DNA of 64,000 bases from Rostrohypoxylon terebratum (taxonomy: Eukaryota; Ascomycota; Sordariomycetes; Xylariales; Hypoxylaceae). The stretch spans positions 434,001 to 498,000 of the forward strand of contig MU385863.1 in the NCBI GenBank assembly GCA_022497145.1, written 5' to 3'. The translations under genes and the position numbers were made by a program. Shown here piece after piece: positions 47,601 through 59,582 of this stretch (the first letter of the stretch is position 1; every line of letters starts with the position of its first letter). The notes under the pieces were generated by a model. That model was given only the letters and a program-made list of their open reading frames with translations. It was not told the origin of the DNA and did no database searches.

Positions 47601-50600
47601 CCTCAACATCAATCACGAGCTCGACCAGTCAGCAAACCCGTAATTCGCAAGTTCGTATTGGCAACCACCCGGAGTCATGCTCAGCCTTACATATGTATGT
47701 TTGGTAGGTCGGTAGATTGATAGATTGGTTCACTCGCCACTTGGTTGTTAAAGACTAAAGTTGGTATTGGTGTCAGTAGTGTCAGTATCTGTATTATTAG
47801 TCTAAGTGTTGAAGAAGACCTCGGAGACACTCGATCGAAACGTAACTGACACTGTGGAATTCTACCCGAGGCCGTTGGATCCCAACTTGCAGACAAGGTC
47901 CAAAGGAACTTGGAAAGCTTTCAGGAATCAGGACGATGATGTGATCCGGACTTTGGACTTTGGATTAAACAGTTTGAATCAGGAATATTCTAACTGGGCG
48001 TCGTGGATGATTCATAACCTAACCAAACTCGGAAGTACATCAGAATCTACATGCAACATCTCATGCCAATGGTACCTATGGGTAGGTATATGGATATACC
48101 TACATAGGTCCTACATTCGGCGATGCCTGATACCTGATACTGGATACTTTACATCCATCCATACTACCTACATAGCATACTGTTATGGTAGCACAAGAGC
48201 GTGGGTAAAGTTACCCAAGCTGGATAAGCTCCGCGGTAGCGTACTGTCGATTTTATCTAGAATTGTCTTGGGAATACAGGTGGCAGGCATATCATGTATC
48301 TGCACATTTACGGGTGCGGGTGTATATTGTATTTGATGTATACTTGGTGGATATCACATTTACTCCCTCATACGAAGGCCCAGGAAGTTTAAGGGCCAGT
48401 CGCCGACAAGGTTGACATGCTTTGTTATTGTCACCGGCATCCCGTCTAAGCTAGGAAAGCGAAAGCTGAAAAGTCAAAAGTGAAAGATACATACCGACGA
48501 CTGAAATCGGTATATCTGAGAACATTAGAGCATGCAGAACCGGTCAACTGCTGGCCGGACCCCCAACATGTAGCCGCGATGTTACAGTTTGCCCAACTCG
48601 TCGGGTAAGAGGTGGAAGTAAAAAGGCAGAATATAGGTAACTTTAAGCAGCTTGACAAGCTATTAAGAATATTCGATCTAATAAAACGCGTACATGTATC
48701 TTGTATCTTGGTGTCTTGGTGTCTTGATGTCTTACCTACTAGTAGTTCTAAGCAATACTTGTACATACCTACATACTAATATGTTGTCGCACATAGATAG
48801 CCTTATTGCTAAGCCAAGTAGGTACGTAGTGCCTATAGTATTAGCCCTGGAGAATACTAGTACTAGTAACACTAGGTATGTACGCATATAGCCCTAAATA
48901 TTAAGGACGACTCGCTACGCTGGGCTAAATGCCGATTCACTACCTAGCAGCTACCTAGCTACATAGTACATCGTAGAGTAGATACCTAATACCTACGTAC
49001 GATGCGGTATATGATTCGGCATGATAGGTACAACGACAGATCGCGCATTTTATTACTATCGCACAAGCATCTGGAATGGATCGGACATGGCAGACATGGC
49101 TACCTTGAACTACTCTGTACACTCTGTACTGTGTTTCGAGGAACTTTTTTTTTATTATCCCAGTCGAAAGGTTCAAACGTCGAAAAGTCTTTCCTATTAC
49201 CCTACTAAGTACTAACGTTACATAGAAATTAGTACATACATAATTAGGCACAGTAGCTTCCAGCTTAGTTCCATCGGTGCGTCGGTGGAGTTGCGGGAAG
49301 ATTTGACCCGGCCGAATGTTTCAAAGACCGGGAGCCTCTCTCCCAATTAATAGTAATTGATCTTTGTGGAAGGTGGAAACGACCGTGAACCATAAGCATG
49401 CGTAGGAAAAATAGAATTAGAATTAAGCATTGGAGGATGAAGATGAAATACCAGGTACCTTAGGTAGGAATATGGATTAGAGAAAAAGAAACTAATAATT
49501 TAACTTTAGTTCTTTACTAGCTCTAAATTACAGGTACAGGTATAGGTATTCTGCTCAATCTCCAAAATCTCCAAAAACCAAGTGTTGACAAGGTTTGCGC
49601 TTAGGAGTAAAATTGGTGAGCCGCAGTTCCCGATGTTTTTCTCGCTTCTTCATTTTAACAATTTTTTATTTTCGAAATTTGAGATATCGGCTCAGCTCCT
49701 GTCGACTTACATGCCACATACCTACATACACAATCTTTTTTAAGGAAAAAAAAACCCCCCATGAAATTACCTGTTATGGAATTCTTTGCTGAATATTGTG
49801 GAGCAACGGTCCGGACAATCACGAGCGCATCCTGATCGACTTCGAACACTCGAATGAGTTTCGAGTACAAACAAAAGCAATGCGTCTCGCTCGTCTTGCT
49901 CGTCTCAGTCTCCGACCTCTTTGCAAACGACCATTGTCCGGTGGAGATTGTTCTCCGCCAATCCAAGCAAAAAAGAAAAGACTCAATCTTCAAGACGTGG
50001 AAGATGTGGATAATGGATAGACATGGCTGAATATCAGTCTCATGAAATGAAAAAACAAAAATACTAGACACATGGTGGTAGGCTGGTAGATCATAACGTA
50101 CGTCGTAGGTATGTTATTAGCTGCTGCAACGGAGATGATTGAGACCATTGAAACCACTAAACCCATTAAAACGACTGTCCGCGAATGAAGTCACTTACCG
50201 TATGTAGGTACCTGTTTGGGCATCGCATGAGCGCGCCTGGCATAACATAAGTAATACTAATACTAATACTAATACTAATACTAGGTACCTACCTACTCAT
50301 AAACCGGCAGCTGGATGGTGAGACTATCCGAAAGGGTAACCATGGCTAAAGAGGCATCTTCTCCGCCGTCTCTAGTACCTTGGCCATTGCAGCAATCCAA
50401 CAATCATCCTGATAATAAAATGATAATATGAGCCTGCCGCCAAAACGCGAAAATCATCATCATGTAAGCCTGCGTGCGCGTCAAGCTGCTACATTTGCCC
50501 TAGCTTTTTGGTCATTATCCCCGAGCTTCCTTCGTTCCGCTTCCCAATTCTTACCTGCATGGTACTCATGCATGAAGGGTTTTCGACCTACCAACATTGG

Positions 50601-53600
50601 TCCGTCGGTCCAGCTAATACCTATAGAACTTCCCAACCGTGTAAGCTCGGCTTACGGCATCCTAGCAAGCTGGAGAGGTCAGCGAAGCAGCGCGTCTCAA
50701 CTTACATCCATCCAAGGATGCCGTGCTTGAGAGAGCGTCAAATCAAGTCCTTCATCCACGGCGACGAGGACAGCTGGCGAGGTGAGGTTTAATTGGACCA
50801 TTATGCAAGCTAATAAGAGGATGCCTCACATTAGCACATGCCATTTGATCGAACGGGTCGAATTTTTCAGCGAGGTCTAATAATAAACAAAATCTCTCAA
50901 GTTACCAGCTGCCAAGATGCAAGGCTGCTGCGAATAGATAGGGGACGTGCGGATAGAAACAAAAACGCGGGTCGAACTATTAAAATCATTGCTACCTGAA
51001 AGATGTATCTGAGGTATCTAAGGTATCTAGGTCATCCTCCCGCCCTCAGCAAGACGTAACGTGATGGATACCTTAGAGCGTCGAGACACAGTTAGGTCGC
51101 TGTTATTCTCGGTTAGCTTCCCTCACGGTCCGCCGTACCACGTAATATTTCGTCAGCACTTGTTCATAAATCCCTTCCGCGCGGCAGAGATCTATTACTG
51201 TTACTCCCCAAGCACATGCCAGACCCGCGTTTCCGTCAAGCTGTTCTAGGATTCTAGGATTCTAACGTTTTTGGGGTGGGGTGAAGAGTTGAGTCATATC
51301 CTAAGACTCAAGTCCCACCTCATCCGAGAATCGCAAAAAGTGCATTCATCGTTGCCCCGCTTCAGAGACCCTTACCTAGACCACCTCACATGACCGAATC
51401 GAGATACAGTATGACTTCACTGCATAAGATCGAGAGGAATGCGCACAGGCGACCAAGATAACAATCGATATCTACGCGGTGGAACAGCTCTAAGCCATCG
51501 AGAAGCGAAGACATGTAGTTCGATTTCTACACAAAGCACGTAACTAGCTTAGACCCATCCAAGCCGGTCTGCTTCTGCCAGTCCAATCACCATCCCGACA
51601 TACTCCGGAGTCATCGCAGAAGGGTGGTAATTGGTTTGGAGAACGCCACACCTCGGTGACCGTAACGGAGCTTGACAAGCTTTCCAACCTCTCAATATTA
51701 TTCTCGGGCGTACTACGATAGATGACAGATAGACGGCGTACCGAGTACTCGTAAATGATTGACTTGGTGGAGACTCAACCAAACTAGGTATGTCAACGGT
51801 CTATCTATTCGATATAGTTTATAAAAAAAGAAGACAAAAAAGACCGGGAAACCATACGAGACTGTTATCGTGTCTCACTTTAGCTCGAGGAGTACGATAC
51901 CATGAGACGCCTATTCAGATGTCACGTAGTAGCCAGGGACGATCAGAGGCAGCCTCCCTCGCACCAATATCACGATATCACGCTTCGCGGTTAGCACTGA
52001 TATGATGCGATGCGCGCCGTATACGCCACTTCTCCTATTCCAAATTCTAGGTCGTCTAGACTTTCTTTTAATGGGGCGCAAGTTAATTATCACTCATTCT
52101 ACATACATAGTAGCTCCAAGGTCCACGGTCCTGAGCTCTCCCGCCCACCCGCTTGTCAACTAATTACCTAGTCTCAATCCTCACCGGTCTCATCTCATTA
52201 GCTTGGTCGCTTAAATTCTTGGATCTAGTAGTCGTCTAAGCGTCATTAACTCGACTATCGCGTGGGCCCCATCAAAGGACCGGGTATTTCATGCAGGTTT
52301 AGTATATCAGATCATAGATGTGTATATATTAGTATATACTCAGGTTACTGCTCAGGTTACTATCAGGTAAGGTACATGGAAATGATTCGCAGGGCTAGTG
52401 CCCAACTCATGTACCTATCCTAAGAACTAGGTTCGTAACTGCAGGCTTTGATTGCGCGGGAGAACTCCATCATGCTCGAGTATGGTTCTTGGTTCCTCCA
52501 CGCATGAGATGAGAACTACCAGATCTCGTGTAAAGAGGTATCTGTGCCATCATACAGGCAATTTGGCGAGTACACGAACACACGAACACAAAGTTTGTGA
52601 TATGTTCCCTATCAAAGACCCATAAGCTATAGGGGTCATACCGACCAAAACGGTTAAGTAGGACGAGCGCCTTACGCCGTCTATTTTCTTTTCTGCACGA
52701 TGCTGCAGCCAAGGTCTAGCTTCACCTATTCGTCGACCTGCAGGAGCTCCACTCCGCGCCGGATACTAGCCTGCCAGTGTCTACCTATTGCTCTGTCACG
52801 GGTACGTTTCTATCAGATTTCCTGCTACTAAAAGGTTGATCGTCTTTTGTTCGCGACAAGGACCAGCTTAAAAAAAAAAACGGACCAGCGATCACCACGG
52901 ATCTAGCCATGGATAATGACAGATGCGTATGCGATTGCCGATGCACCTCGATCATCCTGGCGTGTGGGGAGTTGGGACGACCCAGAGGACTATGAGCTCA
53001 CAAATATCACACAAGCTCACATGGCACCATAGGAGCGACCACCAGGAGTTTTGTTAAAGAAACAAATCAACATGTCAATGTTTCACGATATGCCGGAGGA
53101 CCCATCGAAAATTGAGAGATGGAACCGGAGAGCGTCATTGAGCATCGTGACCAATGACCAACCGAGCCGGTCTCCAGACGCTGACCGGCTTCCACCATGG
53201 CCGACACACGTCGAAACACGCGATGATTGGCCTGCCCCCATATAATCCTTGCATCTCGTATATAGCAGAATATGCGGAAATGCGCCACAGCTGAAGAATT
53301 AGGCCACGGTAAAGACAGATGCGGACTATAACGAAAGAGGCTTGGACGTAAAAGGTCTCAGCAGCGATAGCGTTCGCGAGGAAACGGAACCGACGGAAAA
53401 GAAAGACAATTACAAACCGGGGAACGTCGTAAGATGGCCTGATTATCTATCTCCACGGCCACGGTCGAAATTACCGTCATGCGGAAGATGACGGATGCGA
53501 AGCCGTCGATGAAATGAATTACTACCTGTCCAAAATCTCCAAAAGGAAGAAAAAAGGACTAACCATTTCTCTCCGTAGTCATGGGTTATAGTATCATAGA

Positions 53601-54400
53601 GACTGCGGCTTGGACGAGTAACGTACAATACATACCTAATACGTATAGCGTAACAGAAGTCCAAGTTTATGACCTTCTTATCCCCGGTAACAAGTTACCA
53701 GGTAGTCCGTCAAAAGGCGACCGGGGATAGATGTTCCGTCGAGAAGAAGACATTCGAGCTGGGCGACCTAAGACCTAGGATTCCATGGACATGGACCATG
53801 AAATTACCCCTCACTCACCTGACGGATCGATTCCGTCGCTATACCTATCACCTATTATTTGCTATCTTCCTTCGATAGCGAGACGGGAGCTAGACCTTCT
53901 AGATCTATAACAGATGCCCAAATATAGATAGGGGAGAAGAAGACTAGAATTTCTAGATTCTATGTATAATCTTTCATGTGATCAGTGGGGACAATCCCTG
54001 ATATATGGATAATGGTATGGGTTTTGGGGCAAACAGTCCCGCCGCACAGGACCCAGAAAAGGTCTGGGGAAACCGGTATACTAAAGGAAAAGATGGTGTG
54101 AAGGAGGGGGGGAAATACATACTGGACATACTGGAAAATGAGTAGGAGTTTCTGCACAGTATAGAGGAGGGGAACACAAAGAGGAGCATTAGGCTACCTG
54201 GTTAGGTGGTTAGGGGTTGTGTCGATGCGCGTCGATGCTGAGAAGAACGGGCTCCCTCGGTCGTACCTTGGGGGGGACTCATTGCTCTTTGGGGCCGGGA
54301 CTTTCTGCCATCATTGGTCGGAGCTATGAGATGAGGTCTCGTCGACCAACCAGCTGACACTTGAAAGTACCTAGTACTCGAGGTTCCAAGCCTGGAGCCG
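47601..54400. other. Gene-poor region
   Basis: About 6.8 kb with no recognised gene. The longest frame, 47806-48336 (+), 176 codons, shows no family motif and is treated as unsupported. A perfect AATACT tract lies at 50253-50282. Other frames are short and unsupported on both strands. Confidence 0.45.
50253..50282. repeat. (AATACT)5 hexanucleotide tract
   Basis: Five perfect AATACT units, followed directly by the local CTAGGTACCTACC motif. Confidence 0.9.
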
Positions 54401-55115
54401 GAACCCACAGACCATCTGCAAATCATGATCCATCTTGGCGCTTGTCTATCTCCACTCTACCTTAAATGCAACCGCCCTGCCGCCCAAGCCGCCCGCCCAC
54501 GGTCCATGCTCACGACCACGATCCCATCCATGGCGAATTCATGGATCCCATGGATCCCATCTTGGCCCCCCCAGTTCCTTTTCCTGCTAGGACTTGCTTG
54601 GTTAGTGCCCACGCAGTTCCTAGCGTAGCGCCACCATCCCATCTGCCACATCCACACCCACACCCACACCCACACACCTTTCTCTTCCAACTCTCTTGGT
54701 TTCTTAGTTTCTCTAGTCTCTCTCCCGCCAAGCGTCTTCGTACATACGGGCTGACAAGATATTTCAGGAATTACGTTCGGCTGCCGTCGCGTCTCTTCTC
54801 GCGTCGCACCCATCCATGGATCTTCTCGAGACTCGCGAACCCACCCAGCTAAAAGTAAAACTACATACATCCTTATCTCCCTCGTGTTATACCTGACTTT
54901 TATAGTATATACATACATACTTTGTAGCATGTAGCTTGCGCCAAACCCCACATTCGAACGCCTTCTCGCGCCTCTCTTCCCTTCCCCCCCCCCTCCTCCC
55001 TCAACTTAATCGTCCGAGCCAACCGAGCCAAAGGCGTTTCTCAAACCGAGTCTGCAAGCGTAAGCCTCCTCTGACGTCTGATCTACCAAGCGAGCACAGC
55101 CATAATCTTCTCAAT

Positions 55116-55167
55116 CCTAACCCTAACCCCCCCATTCTCCAATCCCTAATCCCTAATCCCTAATCCC
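55116..55167. repeat. Telomere-like CCCTAA and AATCCCT tracts
   Basis: CCTAACCCTAACCC at 55116-55129 (complement of TTAGGG units), then after 11 bases nearly four units of AATCCCT at 55141-55167. They are interstitial and degenerate. Confidence 0.75.
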
Positions 55168-56180
55168 GCCCCAGCGCAGCGATCGATAGCTGGTAGGCGG
55201 CAATGTCACTACCCCCCATGCCTATGGCTCCCCCCTTCGTGCGGCAGCCCTCCCTCGGCAGATTCTCTCTAGGGAGTGCACTCCACGATCTGGTTCTATC
55301 AGGCTTCCCGGTCCACTGAGGGCGCTCAGACAGTGCCATAACCATGACCTGCTTTCTGCTCGTCCGTTGCTCGCCTGCATGGCACAGCAGAAGCGGGAGA
55401 TCCCCAGACCCCTGCTTACCCGCTCTTGCAGGGCAGGGCAAATCCACAATTCGAGCTCCTTACTTACCTAGGTAGTTTCTGCTTAACACATCATGGTATA
55501 CGTATAGTGGACTAGGTAAATTATCGTACATACGCGGCGACGATATCCCGGCCGGCGCTATAGGTAATGCGTAGGTTTAGGGGGTGGCATCTCAAACATA
55601 GCAAAGCATTTTGTGTTATTTAAAAATGCCGGCTTGCCCATGCCTTGTTTTTTTCCTTTCTTTCTTGTCTCTTCTGCCGGCTCCTACGTATGAAGAGACT
55701 TGCTGCGGCCCGGGGATGCAGACCCGTTCCTTGATGACGCAAGATTCCTGGGTTATAGGAGAGGACGGTTAATGGATTGAGCACGGGCGGCGGCCAGGGA
55801 GTCCTTGATCTTCCGGTAAAGGAATGATGATTGATGGGGACCTTGGCGCTGCTAGGTAGTTTCCCCCATATTATCTGTTTTCTGCAAGTCAGGGCCGCGA
55901 AAATAGGCCTATTAAAGGTATTATGCCTGCTAGGTTAGTTAATGGCTACTGCTACATACCTAGCCTAGTAGCTATGCGTACATTACCCATAAGCCACGAG
56001 ACCCTATACGTACGAGGATTAAGATATGTCATGCTATTGTTACGTAGGAGTAGTTCTTTTGCGCGACGGTAGGGCGTGGGTGTTGCGTCGCGCGTGGGCT
56101 GCGCGGATTTGAGATGGGACGAGAGGTATGAGAGAGAGCGTCGATCTGGCGAGAGATCTCAAACCCAATCTACATAGACA

Positions 56181-56278
56181 CATACATACATGCCTACATG
56201 CCTACATGCCTACACATACATGCCTACACATACATGCCTACACACATGCCTACATACATACTTACATACACACACATG
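56181..56278. repeat. CATGCCTACA-type tandem tract
   Basis: About 100 bp of interleaved CATGCCTA and CATACA units. It explains the repetitive HTCLHAY-like frames seen in all three plus-strand frames. Confidence 0.85.
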
Positions 56279-57700
56279 TGTCCAGGACTACTACTTTGCG
56301 CCGGCCGGCCGAATCATCGCAGAGCCCGAGGTTCGTCGTCAATCAGTGAAACACCAGCGGTCATCCGATATGGCAACACCTCAGGGGTGCCACAGCATTC
56401 GGGCGAGCTTCCTAGAGGCTAGGAGAGGGCCAAGAGAGGGCGAATCTATACATCTATACATACTATACCATACATACTATACATCTACAAGCTTAGTATG
56501 TCTTGTCCTCGGTTCTTGGATCTTGTTTTCTCCTCTTACGCTGAGCCCGGTCTCCGCTTCGCGGCCCCGTGTCGCCTTTGCTTGCTGCTCGTTTTGGGAC
56601 GGTGGCTGATGGCAATGTTTCATGTTTAAATCGACGCTTCCTATGATCCAACCTCTGCCGAATGCTTCCCAACCCGGTATTTGCGAGGTAACCATCTGGG
56701 AGAGACATCTCGGAAGTGACGTTCGGTCTCTGCCTGGTTGTCTGGCTTTTTTCTTCTTCTTTTTGGCCTGCGTCTTTCCTACCCATCCATCTATCCATTC
56801 ATCCATCGCTTGATCGCTTCAGATCAGACAACGCTGAGTCGAGTCATAAGCATCGGCTCGATGAGCAACCGAGGGGCGGAGCAGGGCAAGATAGGTAATC
56901 TTGGAGGATAACCACTATACAGGTCCCATATTACAAAGTCTCATACCTAACATCTATCTGTGGATTGGTTTTGCTCCAATGCCAAACCCCCTCCACCAAC
57001 AGCTCTTCCGGTATCGCAATGAAGCATGCTTCCAAGAAATGGATAGGCGGCTGCTAGCTACCAACGGTCCTACGTAGGTAGCTAAGGCGTTTTTTCCCAG
57101 GTTCTACTACTGCAAAAGTCTCCAGACACCGTACACGTACGGAGAGGCAGATCTAACAAACAGACAATCTGTCGATGCCTGGATGGCTATGGCCTTACTC
57201 CAGTCTATCTACTGCAGTCTCTAAACTATAGCCACCTACCTACCAACCAACCAACCTACATACCTACCTATCTATTTGTCTGTCTGTCTGTCTGTTTCTG
57301 TGCTTTACTCACACATACCTGTCTGCCTAGCAAATGGTACGAGGTCTATCCGAGCCCCGGGTTAGGCCCTTGGTCCTGCGACGACTCAGGCAGGAAAGCA
57401 AGCAAAACTCGGCACGCAAAAAAACGCGTCATGGTTCGCCCCGAGAACAACTTACGCATGCAAGCATAGCATAGCAGGGCTTTTCGACCAAACCGGAGAT
57501 CTACATACATACCTTACCAAGCTTCGGTCCCCAACTACCGCGCGACCGGCGTACGTAGGCGTACGTAGGCGTAGGTGCCTAGAAGTCGCACCGCAGTCTG
57601 CGTTCTATGTTGTTGAGCCTTGGCTTTGGTTTGGTCTGGTCTGGTTTGGTTGAGCTTGGTTTTGCCTTCTTGTCCTTCTGTCTTCTATCTTAGAGTATAT

Positions 57701-57746
57701 AGGCAGGTAGGTAGGCAGGTAGGTAGGTAGGTAGGTAGGTAGGTAG
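57701..57746. repeat. TAGG tetranucleotide array
   Basis: About eleven tandem AGGT/AGGC units. It is the longest of the many TAGG/CCTA tracts in the window's intergenic DNA. Confidence 0.9.
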
Positions 57747-59207
57747 ATACCTAGATATTAGATATGGGTGGTGGCAGTGGTTGATGGCAGAGTCAAACTC
57801 GTCTCTTTGTGGATGGGTGGTAAAATAGGCAACGATATTTGTGCGCTGCTCGCTTGCAGTACGAGCCGTCATCGCCACCGCATAGCAACGGCCGTTGATA
57901 TTGGGGGATGACGAGCAGAGACGCGTAAAACGCGGATGGAGGTTTATGTAGCAGGTAGGCTTTTTGGCTAGGCGGGTATGTAGTTGTGTGCGTGTGCGTG
58001 TGTATATGATGTGTGTGTGTATGTGTAAATATATGTATGCGGATGTATGTGTGCAAATCTAATTCACTTGAATGAGGTCGACAGGTCTGGGTAGGTGTTT
58101 TTATGCACTTTCGCCACAAACAATGCAAACTCTGCCTTTCACATGTCTCGATATCTTCAGATCTGGGCTCGAAAAGGGAAGATACGTGCGTATATTTCTA
58201 CGGTCCCATGGTCCCATGGGTCTTTCTTATCGCTGCGTCCTCGTTGCTCCCGAAGCCGCGAACTGTGCGCTATGTATGGCGCTTTTTTCTTTTTCTTTTT
58301 ACGAGTCCATCGCCGATCCCAGCGGGGTCTGCGATGCGCCCCATCCTGCCTAGAAACAGTAGGAAGTACTAGTAGGCATGATGTATGGTAGGTATGCTGC
58401 AGCCACGGCACGAGTCGCTTTTCCTTTTTTTATCTTATTTTCGTTTCCTGCTCTGCAACAGCCTCTTTTCATTTTCGAGAAACATATTGTGAATTAAAAT
58501 ATTTTTAAGATCAGCGGGAGACAAGCGGCAACTTACTACCTTTGCTTCTTAACCTACCTGTGCATAGAGCAGCACGACGCAGCATACGTCGTCGATCCCC
58601 AGACTCTCGAGTCAAGTCGAGTCAGGTTGAGTCGAATTCGACGGCTGGAGGCTCGCGACTGGAGGAGAGGGGCCAATGAGAAGGCGCAGAGGCGACGCGG
58701 GATAAATCTGCCGGCTGAATTGGGTCGATCATATGAGTCAGATTTAATATAGATCCGCGAGCCGCGTCGCATTCCCCGGACAATGGCTGGATGGTTGCTT
58801 CGCCAAAGAAATTTTACGGGCGGCAAAGCTGTCTAAGTGTGTGTGTGGGAGAGGTCTTGGTCGTATCGCGACGTCGACGAAAGAGCCGACGGGCTGAGCG
58901 GGTGGGGGAGCGGAGAGTAGTAATTGTTTACATATCTCATGCACGTTTCACCATCTTCGGTAGTGTCTGTAGGAGTCCCAAGGTTGTATTTTATTTACAT
59001 GGTCGTTCGTAAGTATTGTGAGGATGTTATGGATGTTCAATAGATGGAACGTGAGCATCATTTTTTTTGGTTTGTGAAGGTATTCCGGGAGCGATAGGTT
59101 AAAATGTAATAATAAAATAAGTTTCCATGGATGCTCTGAGCTTGGTTTATTAGTAATGAGAGTGACCTATCATGATGTTGATTGAATTCGACAGGATAGC
59201 TTCCAAA

Positions 59208-59328
59208 GCCAATGAGCTTAAATAGATAGCGATGTTCACGATCTAATCAGCCAGCTTCATTTTTATCGTTGGAGCTAAAATAGAGTAAAGATTATACGAT
59301 CCGGTGCCGGCTGGTATGGCTCATTGGC
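59208..59328. promoter_or_regulatory. Inverted pair of CCAAT boxes upstream of dis3
   Basis: GCCAATGAGC at 59208-59217 and its exact reverse complement GCTCATTGGC at 59319-59328 lie 101 bp apart. The nearer one is about 255 bp before the dis3 start codon. Both match the extended CCAAT consensus. Confidence 0.45.
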
Positions 59329-59582
59329 AGCTGGGAGTGGATCCATGAGTGAAGTGCATTACTGTTTACATAAGCCACATGTAACCGTCTTTATCGATAA
59401 GACGGTCCAGTCTCTTGGGCTCCTAGACTCCTAGTAATTTATCATTACATAATTCATCTTCATTTGTATCATGAAATTTCATGAAATTTCATACTTCACA
59501 TCATCATATCGCCGTCTACTTTTGACACACCCGGACCAACACCAGATGAGCGCAATTCAAATTAGAACGATTAGAGGCAAAG

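Larger units (their letters stand above)
54401..59582. other. Gene-poor region, 5' flank of dis3
   Basis: No recognised gene. It contains CT-rich stretches that look like a fungal leader (54940-55130), telomere-like tracts, a CATGCCTACA tract, a TAGG array and CCAAT boxes near dis3. A 38-codon frame starting at 55203 follows the CT-rich stretch and is discussed as a finding. Confidence 0.45.

Noticed and set aside
56190..56609. 139-codon His/Thr/Tyr-rich frame
   Set aside because: All three plus frames are open across the CATGCCTACA tract, so openness is due to the repeat.
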